Positions 54,282-63,332 of a DNA stretch of 64,000 bases are shown piece after piece. The position numbers and the translations under genes are program-made. The notes under the pieces are model-generated. The model did not search any database. It saw only the letters and a list, made by a program, of their open reading frames with translations, and was not told where the DNA came from. The DNA is from Tsuneonella rigui (GTDB lineage: Bacteria > Pseudomonadota > Alphaproteobacteria > Sphingomonadales > Sphingomonadaceae). The stretch lies in contig NZ_RSEL01000013.1 of assembly GCF_003958625.1 (NCBI RefSeq), positions 186,001 to 250,000 on the forward strand, written 5' to 3'. Numbering within the stretch: position 1 is the stretch's first letter; each line of letters opens with the position of its first letter.

Positions 54282-54755
54282 ATGGTTCGTCCGATGCTTT
54301 TCGCGGTGCTGTGTGGAGTAGCCTTGGGCTGTTCCGCTTCGGCGTCGGCGGGCACCGCCTCGGGCACCCTCGACGTTTCGCTGAAGATCCTTCCCGGCTG
54401 CAGCGTGACCGCCGCTCCGCTGGCGTTCGTTGCGGAAGCCGGGGCGACCGCCCAGGCGGAAGCGCCGATCGATGTGCGGTGCGCCGGCAACACCAGCGTG
54501 GCGCTATCGCTGGATAGCGGGATGAACGCAGTCGGCGGCCAGCGCCAACTGATAAGTGAAGGCGGGACCGCCGTCCCCTACGCGATCTACTCCGATCCCG
54601 CGCGGACCCGTAGCTGGCAGGGCGAGCCGGTCCGCACCGATACGGGTGACGACGGTGTCCTGCGGCTGGTCGCCTATGGCCGGGTTGAAGCGCGCGACAC
54701 GGCGGTGGCCACCGGCGATTGCCGCGACACTGTGACGGTGACGCTCGCTTTCTAG
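54282..54755 (+). CDS. Spore coat U (SCPU) domain protein, solitary
   Basis: A 157-aa exported protein (signal peptide MVRPMLFAVLCGVALGCSASASA) with an SCPU domain: GTASGTLDVSLKILPGCSVT, an internal cysteine pair (GCSVT and DVRCAGNTSV), AVPYAIYSDPARTRSW and the C-terminal donor-like strand DTVTVTLAF. SCPU proteins are usually subunits of chaperone-usher fimbria-like surfaces and come in clusters with chaperone and usher genes. None are near this copy, so its assembly route is unclear. A GTG one codon earlier is also possible. Confidence 0.75.
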   Translation: MVRPMLFAVLCGVALGCSASASAGTASGTLDVSLKILPGCSVTAAPLAFVAEAGATAQAEAPIDVRCAGNTSVALSLDSGMNAVGGQRQLISEGGTAVPYAIYSDPARTRSWQGEPVRTDTGDDGVLRLVAYGRVEARDTAVATGDCRDTVTVTLAF

Positions 54756-54764
54756 GATTGGTGG

Positions 54765-54785
54765 GGCGAAAGTTCGTCTTTCGCC
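54765..54785 (+). terminator. Stem-loop after the SCPU gene
   Basis: GGCGAAAG (54765-54772) and CTTTCGCC (54778-54785) form an 8-bp stem with a 5-nt loop, 10 bp beyond the stop. There is no T-run. Confidence 0.55.
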
Positions 54786-54814
54786 ATGGATGGGGGACGG
54801 CGCGGCACGGGCCG

Positions 54815-54842
54815 TTGCACGGGCCGCCTGCGCGCACCATAT
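54815..54842 (+). promoter_or_regulatory. Candidate lon promoter
   Basis: TTGCAC (54815-54820), 16 bp, then CCATAT (54837-54842), 45 bp before the lon start. The CCATAT box resembles the -10 of alphaproteobacterial heat-shock (RpoH) promoters, and the -35 TTG is shared by both sigma types. Low certainty. Confidence 0.35.
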
Positions 54843-54887
54843 CCTTATCAATCAGGCGCAGCGCGAGCGCGCCAGCTAGACGGTAAC

Positions 54888-57278
54888 ATGATGAACCAGC
54901 TTTTCCCCCTCCTCCCCTTGCGCGACATCGTGGTCTTTCCCGGCCAGGTCGTGTCGATTTTCGTCGGCCGCGAGAAATCGGTCGCGGCGCTCGAATCGGC
55001 GATGGAAGGCGACAAGGACATCTTCCTCGTCGCCCAACTCGATCCGGGCTGCGACGATCCGTCGGACGACGATCTCTACGATACCGGCGTGGTCGCGCAG
55101 GTTCTCCAGCTGCTCAAGATGCCCGACGGCACTGTGCGGCTCCTGGTCGAGGGCGGGCAGCGCGGTGCACTCGTGGCGATGCGGCAGGAAGGCGCGTTTA
55201 TCGTCGCCGAGGTCGAGACGACCGAAGGTGTGACGGCTTCGGGCAGCGAAGTCGTGGCGATGATGCGCCAGGTGGTCGAGCAGTTCGGCGAGTACGCCAA
55301 GCTCAACAAGAAGATCGGCGAAGGCGCCGGGAGCGAACTCGGCGACATCGACGATGCCGGCGAGCTGGCCGACACGATCGCCGCCGCGCTGGCGGGCAAG
55401 GTCGCCGACAAGCAGGCGCTGCTGACCGAACGCGATCCCTTGAAGCGGCTCGAGATGGTCATGTCGATCATGGAGGGCGAGCTCTCGGTCCTGCAGGTCG
55501 AGCGCAAGATCCGCGGCCGCGTGAAGCGGCAGATGGAGAAGACCCAGCGCGAATATTATTTGAACGAACAGCTCAAGGCGATCCAGAACGAGCTGGGCGG
55601 CGAGGGTGAGGACGGCGACGAGATCGCCGAGCTCACCGAGAAGATCGCCAAGCTCAAGCTGTCGAAGGAAGCGCGCACCAAGGCCGAAAGCGAGCTCAAG
55701 AAGCTCAAGACCATGCAGCCGATGAGCGCCGAGGCGACCGTCATCCGCAACTATCTCGACGTGCTGCTCGGGCTGCCGTGGGGTAAGAAATCGAAGGTCA
55801 AGAAGGACATCGCGCGCGCGCAGGCGGTGCTCGACGAGGACCACTACGCGCTGGAAAAGGTCAAGGACCGGATCGTCGAGTATCTCGCGGTGCAGGCGCG
55901 GACCAACAAGCTGAAGGGGCCGATCCTGTGCCTCGTCGGCCCTCCGGGGGTCGGCAAGACTTCGCTCGGCAAGTCGATCGCCAAGGCGACAGGGCGCGAA
56001 TTCGTGCGCCAGTCGCTGGGCGGCGTGCGCGACGAGGCCGAAATCCGCGGCCACCGGCGCACTTACATCGGCTCGCTGCCGGGCAAAATCGTCTCCAACC
56101 TCAAGAAGGCAGGGACTTCCAACCCGCTGTTCCTGCTCGACGAGATCGACAAGCTCGGCCAGGATTTCCGCGGCGATCCCGCCTCGGCTTTGCTGGAAGT
56201 GCTCGACCCTGAGCAGAACTCGAAGTTCCAGGATCATTACCTCGAACTCGACCTCGACCTCAGCGACATCATGTTCGTGACCACCGCGAACAGCCTCAAC
56301 CTGCCGCAGCCGCTGCTCGACCGGATGGAGATCATCCGCCTCGAAGGGTACACCGAGGACGAGAAGGTCGAGATCGCCGAGCGGCACCTTATCGCCAAGC
56401 AAGTCGAAGCGCACGGGCTGAAGGCGGGCGAGTTCACCCTCACCACCGAGGGCCTGCGCGACCTCATCCGCTATTACACCCGCGAGGCGGGCGTACGCAC
56501 GCTGGAGCGCGAGATCGCGCGGCTGGCACGGAAGAGCTTGCGCCAGATTCTCGAAGGCAAGGCGACCAGCGTCACCATCACGCCGGAGAACCTCGGCGAC
56601 TACGCCGGGGTGCGCAAGTTCAAGCACGGGGTGTCGGAAGATGAGCCGCAGGTTGGCGCGGTTACTGGTCTTGCGTGGACCGAGGTTGGCGGCGAGCTGC
56701 TGACGATCGAAAGCGTCACCACCCCGGGCAAGGGCGAGGTGAAGACTACCGGAAAACTCGGCGACGTCATGAACGAAAGCGTCGCGGCGGCCTTCAGCTT
56801 CGTGAAGGCGCGCGCGCCGGCTTACGGCATCCGCCCCTCGCTATTCGGCAAGCGCAACATCCACATTCACCTGCCCGAAGGCGCGGTCCCCAAGGACGGC
56901 CCGAGCGCGGGCGTGGGCATGGTCACTTCGATCGTCTCGACGCTGTCGGGTGTCGCCGTTCGCGCTGATGTGGCGATGACTGGCGAGGTCACGCTACGCG
57001 GACGGGTGCTGGCGATCGGCGGGCTCAAGGAAAAGCTGCTCGCCGCTCTTCGTGGAGGGATCAAGACGGTCCTGATCCCCGAGGAGAACGTCAAGGACCT
57101 CGCCGAGATACCGCAGAACATCAAGGACGGGCTCGAGATCGTGCCGGTCAGCCATGTCGACCAGGTACTCGAACGCGCGCTGGTGGCGCCGCTCGACCCG
57201 ATCGACTGGAGCGATGCGGATGATCTTGCGAGCCAACCATTGCCGCAAGGTCCGGGCGAGGGCGCGACCGCGCACTGA
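54888..57278 (+). CDS. lon: ATP-dependent protease Lon
   Basis: A 796-aa LonA protease. The N-terminal substrate domain begins [18 protein letters not shown]+ Walker A is GPPGVGKT (351-358), with the sensor region [20 protein letters not shown]. The Ser-Lys dyad is Ser673 ([10 protein letters not shown]) and Lys716 ([10 protein letters not shown]), 43 residues apart as in E. coli. It degrades misfolded and regulatory proteins, DNA-bound regulators among them. It is followed by hupB, the conserved lon-hup order. Confidence 0.98.
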   Translation: MMNQLFPLLPLRDIVVFPGQVVSIFVGREKSVAALESAMEGDKDIFLVAQLDPGCDDPSDDDLYDTGVVAQVLQLLKMPDGTVRLLVEGGQRGALVAMRQEGAFIVAEVETTEGVTASGSEVVAMMRQVVEQFGEYAKLNKKIGEGAGSELGDIDDAGELADTIAAALAGKVADKQALLTERDPLKRLEMVMSIMEGELSVLQVERKIRGRVKRQMEKTQREYYLNEQLKAIQNELGGEGEDGDEIAELTEKIAKLKLSKEARTKAESELKKLKTMQPMSAEATVIRNYLDVLLGLPWGKKSKVKKDIARAQAVLDEDHYALEKVKDRIVEYLAVQARTNKLKGPILCLVGPPGVGKTSLGKSIAKATGREFVRQSLGGVRDEAEIRGHRRTYIGSLPGKIVSNLKKAGTSNPLFLLDEIDKLGQDFRGDPASALLEVLDPEQNSKFQDHYLELDLDLSDIMFVTTANSLNLPQPLLDRMEIIRLEGYTEDEKVEIAERHLIAKQVEAHGLKAGEFTLTTEGLRDLIRYYTREAGVRTLEREIARLARKSLRQILEGKATSVTITPENLGDYAGVRKFKHGVSEDEPQVGAVTGLAWTEVGGELLTIESVTTPGKGEVKTTGKLGDVMNESVAAAFSFVKARAPAYGIRPSLFGKRNIHIHLPEGAVPKDGPSAGVGMVTSIVSTLSGVAVRADVAMTGEVTLRGRVLAIGGLKEKLLAALRGGIKTVLIPEENVKDLAEIPQNIKDGLEIVPVSHVDQVLERALVAPLDPIDWSDADDLASQPLPQGPGEGATAH

Positions 57279-57473
57279 GCCCGCGCCGACGCTACGGCAC
57301 GCGCGCTCGACCCGTTTCGGGACAAATCCCGCTCAACTCGCCGTGATCGCGGCGTGCGCGGCGGGATTTGGCTTTGACTTGGGGGGCAAAAGCCTTTCAA
57401 AACCCGCGTTTCGCGAAGGCGATTCCTTCACGGAGTCGCCGCTCGACGCATGTCCATCGGAACGGGGGAAGGA

Positions 57474-57746
57474 ATGAACAAGAACGACCTTATCGGCGCC
57501 GTCGCCGAAGCCGCGGGTCTCTCGAAGAGCGACGCCGCGAGCGCGGTCGAAGGCGTGTTCGACGCGATCACGAGCTCGCTCAAGAAGGGCGACGAGGTCC
57601 GTCTGGTGGGATTTGGTACGTTCACCGTCGCGCGGCGCAAGGCGTCGACCGGCCGCAACCCCCGCACCGGCGAGCCGATGAAGATCAAGGCGTCCAACCA
57701 GCCCAAGTTCAAGGCCGGCAAAGTCCTGAAGGACTCGGTCAACTGA
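57474..57746 (+). CDS. hupB: DNA-binding protein HU
   Basis: A 90-aa histone-like protein: MNKNDLIGAVAEAAGLSKSD, EGVFDAITSSLKKGDEVRLV, GFGTFTVARRKASTGRNPRT (arm with conserved Arg/Pro) and FKAGKVLKDSVN. It bends and constrains DNA as a dimer. GGGGGAAGGA precedes ATG 57474. In the 195-bp gap after lon, a TTGACT at 57374-57379 is the only sigma70-like -35 visible. Confidence 0.97.
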   Translation: MNKNDLIGAVAEAAGLSKSDAASAVEGVFDAITSSLKKGDEVRLVGFGTFTVARRKASTGRNPRTGEPMKIKASNQPKFKAGKVLKDSVN

Positions 57747-57752
57747 CCTAGC

Positions 57753-57785
57753 CGGCGCCCGCGCGGTAACGCGGGCGCCGTTTTA
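57753..57785 (+). terminator. hupB terminator
   Basis: CGGCGCCCGC (57753-57762) and GCGGGCGCCG (57771-57780) form a perfect 10-bp stem with an 8-nt loop, followed by TTTTA. Confidence 0.92.
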
Positions 57786-57790
57786 CTTCC

Positions 57791-58738
57791 CTAATCGATC
57801 TTGATCAGCGCCGTCGGCGCCTGCTTGGTCCGCACGTTGATCGCCCACACCAGCGTCTTGCCGTTCGCGCCGACGCTCGCCCCTTCATCGGTGTTGTTGG
57901 CGAGGATTTCGCCGTCGGTGGTGAGGGTAAAGGTGCCTTCGACCGTCGGCAGGTTCGGCATCGTCTCGGCCATGCCCGCGGTATCGTCGGCATCCTCGTC
58001 GGCGCCTTCCGCCGCTGCGTCGGCGGCCGCTTCGGCCGCTTCGGCAGCGGCCACGTCGGAAGCACCGCTCATCATCCCGGCCATCATCATGCTCTGGAAC
58101 GGATTGCCGCCTGCTTGCGGGCCGAACCCGGGCGCATCGACCCGCACGGTCCCGCCCACCCGGCGCGTGGCGGTGACGAAGACGTTCGCCATCGGGAAGC
58201 CCTCGAAGGTCGGGAACAGGAAATCGTGGTCGAGCTTGCCGGTGAGCGAGAAGCTGACGTCGAACAGCCCGTCGCCCTTGTAGTCCACACGCGTCCAGCC
58301 AACCTGGCGACGCAGCCGCGCGGCCAGCTCTTCGGCCGCCTTGGGGTCGGCCGGATCGATGCCGCCGAGCATCGCGCGCATCGCGGCGGCGTCCTGTTCC
58401 TTCTTGGCCTTGCGGGCGGCCGCGCCCTCGTCCCACGCCTTGCGGTGCTCGGCTTTTTCCTCCGCGGTGCAATCGCGCTCTTCAAAGGTCTCATCGTCAT
58501 AGCACGCCTCTTCGACGTACTCGTCGCTGCCGGCCGCCTGGCCCATCTGGGCGAGCTTGCTCAGCGCCAGTAGGTGGATTTCTCCATCGTACTTGTAGGT
58601 GAAGGCGCCGCCCTTGCGCAGGTCGAGGCTGGACGTGAACTTGCCCGGTGTCAGCAGGCAGCCGGTCAGCAGCACCGCGAGGCCGGCGGCGAGCGCCGCG
58701 GCGGCGAACCGGCGCGGACGAGTGGTCCAATGCATCAT
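57791..58738 (-). CDS. Hypothetical lipoprotein
   Basis: A 315-aa exported lipoprotein: signal peptide with lipobox LLTGC (Cys about residue 27), then a beta-type N-terminal part (GKFTSSLDLRKGGAFTYKYD, GEIHLLALSKLAQM), a charged helical segment (CYDDETFEERDCTAEEKAEH), and AMLGGIDPADPKAAEELAAR. The C-terminal part holds a Met-rich MMMAGMM and an acidic Ala/Asp linker (VAAAEAAEAAADAAAEGADE). No family is recognised; homologues appear limited to sphingomonads in my memory. It probably sits in the inner or outer membrane facing the periplasm. Confidence 0.7.
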   Translation of the reverse strand: MMHWTTRPRRFAAAALAAGLAVLLTGCLLTPGKFTSSLDLRKGGAFTYKYDGEIHLLALSKLAQMGQAAGSDEYVEEACYDDETFEERDCTAEEKAEHRKAWDEGAAARKAKKEQDAAAMRAMLGGIDPADPKAAEELAARLRRQVGWTRVDYKGDGLFDVSFSLTGKLDHDFLFPTFEGFPMANVFVTATRRVGGTVRVDAPGFGPQAGGNPFQSMMMAGMMSGASDVAAAEAAEAAADAAAEGADEDADDTAGMAETMPNLPTVEGTFTLTTDGEILANNTDEGASVGANGKTLVWAINVRTKQAPTALIKID

Positions 58739-58768
58739 CGTCGATTCCCCCCTTGGAATGTGCGGCCG

Positions 58769-59611
58769 TTATGGCCCGCGCGTCGCGGCCGCGTAAAGAG
58801 CGATCGCCGCGGCGTTCGACACGTTGAGGCTCTCCATCGCGTCGCTGATCGGCAGCCGCGCGAGCGCATCGCAGTGCGCGGCGATGTTGTGGCGCATGCC
58901 TTCACCCTCCGCACCGAGCACCAGCGCCACGGGGCCGGTCGGCAGGGCTTCGGCAAGCGTGGCCTCCGCCTCGCCAGCCAACCCAATGCGCCAGTATCCC
59001 GCTTCCGCCAGTTCCTCGAGCGCGCGGGCGAGGTTCACCACGCGCACCCACGGCACGATTTCCAAGGCGCCGCTTGCCGATTTAGCCACCGTGCCCGATT
59101 CCGGCGGGGCGTGACGGTCCTGCGTGACGATCGCCGCCGCTCCGAATGCCGCCGCGGAGCGCAAAATCGCGCCGACGTTGTGCGGATCGGTAACCTGGTC
59201 GAGCACCAGCACCGGACCGCTGTCTTCGCCGATCACATCGCCCAGGAACACGTCCTCCAGCGGCGCGCATTCGAGCACCAGCCCCTGATGCGGCGCATCG
59301 CGCGCGACCAGCCGCGCGAGATCGTGCGCATCGGCATACTCGACTGGAAAATCGGGCGGCAGCTCGCCGTCGAGGGAATCGATGCCTTCGCGGGTCGCCC
59401 ACAGCTTGCGGTGCTGGCGCTCGGGGTTCTTGAGCGCCGCTTCGACCGCGTGCCGCCCCCACAGGCGTACCTGTCCGGCGCCGGCGCGCCCGCTGCCGCG
59501 TCCGCCCTGCATCCGCCCGGCGCGCCCGCGCATCGCCCGTTTCTTTTCGCCCTTGGCCATGGCGCGCGCCCTGCCAGTGCCGCCATTGACAGGCAAGCGC
59601 TGCTTCGCCAT
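58769..59611 (-). CDS. rlmB: SpoU-family rRNA 2'-O-methyltransferase (RlmB-like)
   Basis: A 280-aa TrmH/SpoU enzyme. An N-terminal basic Gly/Arg tail precedes the L30e-like RNA-binding domain (RLWGRHAVEAALKNPERQHR, LDGELPPDFPVEYADAHDLA). The SPOUT catalytic knot has DQVTDPHNVGAILRSAAAFG (motif 1), LVLGAEGEGMRHN (motif 2) and DAMESLNVSNAAAIALY (motif 3). E. coli RlmB methylates G2251 of 23S rRNA. The Arg-rich N-terminus is longer than in E. coli. The gene is divergent from tRNA-Tyr. Confidence 0.92.
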   Translation of the reverse strand: MAKQRLPVNGGTGRARAMAKGEKKRAMRGRAGRMQGGRGSGRAGAGQVRLWGRHAVEAALKNPERQHRKLWATREGIDSLDGELPPDFPVEYADAHDLARLVARDAPHQGLVLECAPLEDVFLGDVIGEDSGPVLVLDQVTDPHNVGAILRSAAAFGAAAIVTQDRHAPPESGTVAKSASGALEIVPWVRVVNLARALEELAEAGYWRIGLAGEAEATLAEALPTGPVALVLGAEGEGMRHNIAAHCDALARLPISDAMESLNVSNAAAIALYAAATRGP

Positions 59612-59678
59612 GGGGCGCTCCTCTCGGCCCGCGGGCCCCGGCGACGGGGCAATTTGATGCGGTGTCGCAGCCCTGTGT

Positions 59679-59764
59679 GGACAGGTGGCCGAGTGGTTAA
59701 AGGCAGCAGACTGTAAATCTGCCCGTGCAAGCGTACGCTGGTTCGAATCCAGCCCTGTCCACCA
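59679..59764 (+). tRNA. tRNA-Tyr (anticodon GTA)
   Basis: An 86-nt long-variable-arm tRNA: acceptor GGACAGG/CCTGTCC, anticodon loop CTGTAAA (GTA), variable arm CCGTGCAAGCGTACG, T-arm GGTTCGAATCC, encoded CCA and a TTTTT tail at 59765-59769. Confidence 0.95.
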
Positions 59765-59823
59765 TTTTTGCGGAGCTAGGGCGGGCTCCGAGGGGCCGCG
59801 AAGTTCGGCTGGGTGTGGGGACG

Positions 59824-59967
59824 ATGAAGCGAATTCCGATGGGCCAGGAGGCCCGTCTCAAGGCTGCGGAAAAGAAGCGCAAGCTGGCGCGTGCCGGCAA
59901 GGCGGCGGTGATCGCGATGGCCACTGTAACGGCGGCGCTGTGGAGCTACGTCTTCCTGCAGGGCTGA
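59824..59967 (+). CDS. Small basic single-pass membrane protein
   Basis: A 47-aa protein: a basic, helical N-terminus (MKRIPMGQEARLKAAEKKRK) and one C-terminal TM helix (AAVIAMATVTAALWSYVFLQ). GGGGACG precedes ATG 59824. It is unrelated to the tRNA that ends 59 bp upstream. It resembles other small sphingomonad proteins of the KKRKLARAGKAA type; no function known. Confidence 0.65.
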   Translation: MKRIPMGQEARLKAAEKKRKLARAGKAAVIAMATVTAALWSYVFLQG

Positions 59968-60008
59968 GGCGCTTGCCGTGTTCGGCGCCCCAGCGTAATT
60001 CGCACCCA

Positions 60009-61139
60009 ATGAGCCAGACCCCTTGCCCGGTCATTTCCGCGACCGGGCTTTTCACTCCCCCGCATTCGATCAGCAACGCGGAGCTGGTCGAGAGCTTCAA
60101 CGCCTACGTCGAGCGGCACAACGCCGCGCATGCCGACGCGATTGCCGCCGGCGAGGTCGCCGCGCTTGAGCCGAGCTCGGTCGAGTTCATCGAGAAGGCG
60201 AGCGGGATCAAGGCGCGCCACGTGGTCGATAAGGCGAGCGTGCTCGATCCCGACACGATGTGCCCGCGCATTCCCGAGCGTGGCAACGACGAGCTGTCGA
60301 TCATGGCCGAGATTGGCGTCGCCGCCGCGCGCCAGGCGCTGGAGCGGGCGGGGCGCGAGCCGGGCGATGTCGACGCGGTGCTGTGCGCGGCGTCCAATAT
60401 GCAACGCGCCTATCCGGCGATGGCGATCGAGATCCAGCACGCGCTCGGGATCGAAGGGTTCGGGTTCGACATGAACGTTGCGTGCTCCTCGGCCACCTTC
60501 GGCATCCAGACCGCGGCGGACTATGTGCGCGCGGGCAATGCGAAGAGCGTGCTGGTGGTGAGCCCGGAGATCACCAGCGGCCATCTCAACTGGCGCGACC
60601 GCGACAGTCACTTCATCTTCGGCGATGTCGCCACCGCGGTGCTGGTGGAGGATGCCAGTATCGCTCCGGCGGCGCACTGGGACATCCTCGGCACCAAGCT
60701 GAAGACGGTGTTTTCCAACAACATCCGCAACAACTTCGGCTTTCTCAACCGCGCCGCGCCCGAAGGCCAGGGGCAGGCGGACAAGCTGTTCGTCCAGGAA
60801 GGGCGCAAGGTGTTCAAGGAAGTGGTGCCGATGGTCGCCACGATGATCGTCGAGGAAGCCGAGCGGCTGGGGATCGATCCGCACTCGCTGCGGCGGCTGT
60901 GGCTGCACCAGGCGAATTCCGGGATGAACCGCCTGATCGCGCAGAAGGTGTTGGGACACGAGGCGAACGAGGACGAGAGCCCGACGGTGCTGGATACGTA
61001 CGCCAACACCTCCAGCGCGGGGTCGATCATCGCCTTCCACAAGCATTCCGACGACCTCGCGGCGGGCGATACCGGGATCATCTGCAGCTTCGGCGCGGGC
61101 TATTCGGCGGGGACGGTGTTCGTCCGCAAGGCGGCCTGA
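60009..61139 (+). CDS. 3-oxoacyl-ACP synthase III-type enzyme
   Basis: A 376-aa thiolase-fold condensing enzyme. Triad: Cys159 (MNVACSSATFG), His300 (LWLHQANSG) and Asn333 (YANTSSAGS). The length and the insertion around residues 225-260 exceed classical FabH (about 320 aa), and the N-terminal SNAELVESFNAYVERHNAAH is unlike it. This suggests the FabH-like/DarB-type branch rather than the primary initiator, but a FabH role is not excluded. Cytoplasmic. It begins 42 bp after a small membrane gene. Confidence 0.9.
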   Translation: MSQTPCPVISATGLFTPPHSISNAELVESFNAYVERHNAAHADAIAAGEVAALEPSSVEFIEKASGIKARHVVDKASVLDPDTMCPRIPERGNDELSIMAEIGVAAARQALERAGREPGDVDAVLCAASNMQRAYPAMAIEIQHALGIEGFGFDMNVACSSATFGIQTAADYVRAGNAKSVLVVSPEITSGHLNWRDRDSHFIFGDVATAVLVEDASIAPAAHWDILGTKLKTVFSNNIRNNFGFLNRAAPEGQGQADKLFVQEGRKVFKEVVPMVATMIVEEAERLGIDPHSLRRLWLHQANSGMNRLIAQKVLGHEANEDESPTVLDTYANTSSAGSIIAFHKHSDDLAAGDTGIICSFGAGYSAGTVFVRKAA

Positions 61140-61192
61140 GGACGGCGCGGTTTTGCTTGTGAGCGCTGCTGCCAGCACCTAAGCCCAAGCGC

Positions 61193-61942
61193 ATGGCCGG
61201 AGAAATACTCGACAACAAGGGTCGCGGCGATGCGCATTGGTCGTGGCCCACGGTCCATCCCGAAGGGCGCAAGTATGCGCTGATCACCGCGGCCGCGAGC
61301 CTGGTCTGCGCGTTCCTGGCATGGGAAACGATCGCCTGGCCGCTCGCTTTCCTAACCCTCGGAGTGCTCGCCTTCTTCCGCGACCCCGAACGGGTGGTGC
61401 CGCAGGACGAGCGGATGATCGTCTCCCCTGCCGACGGGATGGTCTCGCTCATCTCGCAGGTCGAGCCCCCGGCCGAGCTGAAGATCGATGACGGCAGCGG
61501 ATCGCGCGGGCTGGCCGCCGGGCCGGTCACCCGAGTGTCGATTTTCATGTCGGTGTTCGACGTGCACATCAACCGCGCCCCGATCGGCGGCACGGTGCGC
61601 CGGGTGGTCTATATCCCGGGCAAGTTCGTCAACGCCGATCTCGACAAGGCGAGCGATGAGAACGAACGCCAGCACATCCTGATCGAGCGGGCCGACGGTA
61701 CCGCGATCGGGTTCACCCAGATCGCCGGTCTGGTCGCGCGGCGGATCGTGCCGTTCGTCAAGCCGGGCGACACCATCGCGGTCGGTCAGCGGGTCGGCCT
61801 GATCCGGTTCGGCAGCCGAGTCGATGTCTACCTGCCGGCGGGGACCGATCCGAAGGTGGTGCTCGGCCAGACGGTCGTGGCGGGCGAGACAGTGCTCGCA
61901 GAACTCGGCACCCAGAAGCTGATCGAAGGGGTCAACCAGTGA
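61193..61942 (+). CDS. psd: Phosphatidylserine decarboxylase (short type)
   Basis: A 249-aa proenzyme converting phosphatidylserine to phosphatidylethanolamine. One or two N-terminal TMs ([20 protein letters not shown]), [39 protein letters not shown] and the self-cleavage Gly207-Ser208 in [11 protein letters not shown], which yields the pyruvoyl group. This is the short (archaetidylserine-type) Psd found in alphaproteobacteria. It overlaps pssA by 4 nt (GTGA). Confidence 0.95.
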   Translation: MAGEILDNKGRGDAHWSWPTVHPEGRKYALITAAASLVCAFLAWETIAWPLAFLTLGVLAFFRDPERVVPQDERMIVSPADGMVSLISQVEPPAELKIDDGSGSRGLAAGPVTRVSIFMSVFDVHINRAPIGGTVRRVVYIPGKFVNADLDKASDENERQHILIERADGTAIGFTQIAGLVARRIVPFVKPGDTIAVGQRVGLIRFGSRVDVYLPAGTDPKVVLGQTVVAGETVLAELGTQKLIEGVNQ

Positions 61943-62793
61943 TCGAAGAACGCCCGCGCATCGGGCCGATGGCGGCTGAGGACGAGGTTCCGCTCGCCAA
62001 CCGCAAGGGCAATCGCGGCCTCGCCATGCGGGCGGTGGTGCCGAACGCGATCACGGCGGCAGCGATGTGCTCGGGCCTCACCGGCATCCGCTTCGCGATG
62101 GCGGGCATGTGGCGCGAGGCGGTGATCGCGGTGATCCTGGCAGGCGTGCTCGACGGGATCGACGGACGCATCGCGCGCCTGCTGCGCGCGCAGTCGCGCT
62201 TCGGGGCGGAGCTCGACAGCCTCGCCGATTCGCTGAGCTTCGGGACCGCGCCGGCGCTAATCCTGTTCCTGTGGTCGCTCAACGACCTCACTCGGCTTGG
62301 CTGGTTCGCGGCGCTCGCGTTCGCGGTGTGCGGCGCGCTGCGACTGGCGCGCTTCAACGCGCAGATCGATGTCAAGGAGCAGCCGCACAAATCGGCCGGC
62401 TTCCTCACCGGCGTGCCCGCGCCAGTCGGGGCGGGCCTCGCGTTCCTGCCGGTCTATCTGTGGCTGGCGACGGGCGAGCCGATCTTCCGCGATTCGCTGC
62501 TGGTCGCGCCGTGGACCGCGCTGATCGCGTTCCTGATGATCTCCAACGTCGCGACGCTGAGCTGGACGCTCATGCGCCCGCGCCGCGACGTGCGGCTGGG
62601 CGTGATCCTGGTGGTGGGGATGGTGTTCGCGGCGCTGTTGCTGGAGCCGTGGTGGACGCTGGTGGCGATCTGCCTCGGGTACCTGGCGCTGCTACCCTAT
62701 GCCTGGACCCGCTATGCGCGGATCAAGCGGCAGCGCGCAGCCGTTCCGGCGCTCGCACCCGCGACGGCCGAGCGACCGACCGTGCTGCTTTGA
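61939..62793 (+). CDS. pssA: CDP-diacylglycerol-serine O-phosphatidyltransferase
   Basis: A 284-aa integral membrane enzyme making phosphatidylserine, substrate of psd just upstream. The CDP-OH-P motif is [27 protein letters not shown]. Six to eight TMs; a C-terminal basic tail. GTG start coupled to psd. The 3' end overlaps the opposite-strand small membrane gene by 71 nt. Confidence 0.95.
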   Translation: MIEERPRIGPMAAEDEVPLANRKGNRGLAMRAVVPNAITAAAMCSGLTGIRFAMAGMWREAVIAVILAGVLDGIDGRIARLLRAQSRFGAELDSLADSLSFGTAPALILFLWSLNDLTRLGWFAALAFAVCGALRLARFNAQIDVKEQPHKSAGFLTGVPAPVGAGLAFLPVYLWLATGEPIFRDSLLVAPWTALIAFLMISNVATLSWTLMRPRRDVRLGVILVVGMVFAALLLEPWWTLVAICLGYLALLPYAWTRYARIKRQRAAVPALAPATAERPTVLL

Positions 62794-62998
62794 CTGGAGC
62801 CGCCCGCAGCGCCGGCATGCGCTGGGCGGTTTCGATATCGGCGAACTCGACCGTCACGCGGCGCACGGCGTCGATCCGCGCCAGATCGCCCCGCAGCAGC
62901 CGGAACGCGTTCCGGCCGCGAACGGCAGCATCGGCGAGGGTGACTGCACTGGCCAGCGCGATGGTGGCGAACAGTGCGACAAGCAGCGTGGCGATCAT
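62723..62998 (-). CDS. Small membrane protein with upstream LexA box
   Basis: A 91-aa protein with one N-terminal TM helix (residues 1-23, MIATLLVALFATIALASAVT) and a basic C-terminal domain ([56 protein letters not shown]). No family recognised. A canonical alphaproteobacterial SOS box (GAAC-N7-GAAC on this strand, 63096-63110) lies 98 bp upstream, and no other gene start is closer on this strand. It may be DNA-damage induced, like the small membrane division inhibitors SidA and DidA of Caulobacter; that is inference only. The 3' 71 nt overlap pssA. Confidence 0.7.
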   Translation of the reverse strand: MIATLLVALFATIALASAVTLADAAVRGRNAFRLLRGDLARIDAVRRVTVEFADIETAQRMPALRAAPVKAARSVARPSRVRAPERLRAAA

Positions 62999-63095
62999 TT
63001 CTCGAGACCCTCATTGGCCGGCACAACCGCGTGGAGCGACTGTGGACAGCTAGTGGAAAACTCCGAATCGGTTCTTGTTCCCGATACGAGACAAT

Positions 63096-63110
63096 GTTCT
63101 CTGTTTGTTC
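63096..63110. promoter_or_regulatory. LexA (SOS) box GTTC-N7-GTTC
   Basis: GTTCTCTGTTTGTTC is a perfect match to the alphaproteobacterial LexA operator GTTC-N7-GTTC. A related GTTC-N2-GTTC lies 25 bp to its left (63071-63080). The box is 98 bp upstream of the minus-strand small membrane gene and 223 bp before rpsB. In the 334-bp gap (62999-63332) it is the clearest regulatory site; a CCGCGG...CCGCGG hairpin (63274-63290) also precedes rpsB. Confidence 0.8.
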
Positions 63111-63332
63111 CACCGTGTCAAACGGTTTTCGCGACCGCCCGAATCTCACGCGCGACGAATTGATGGTGGATTTCCCGCATGCACCACGCTAAGGGGCCGC
63201 CCGTTCGCCGGACATCCAGCCGGGTGCCAGCGGGCAAATCCACATGGAGAGCGCCACATACCGGTGCCGTCTTCCGCGGGATCTCCGCGGCGGTTCCTGC
63301 TCTCCAGAGGCTCAACCGGAAAGGAATTACCT

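Noticed and set aside
59725-59823. N-terminal extension of the 47-aa protein into tRNA-Tyr
   Set aside because: The extension reads through the tRNA T-arm, so ATG 59824 with its own ribosome-binding site is used.
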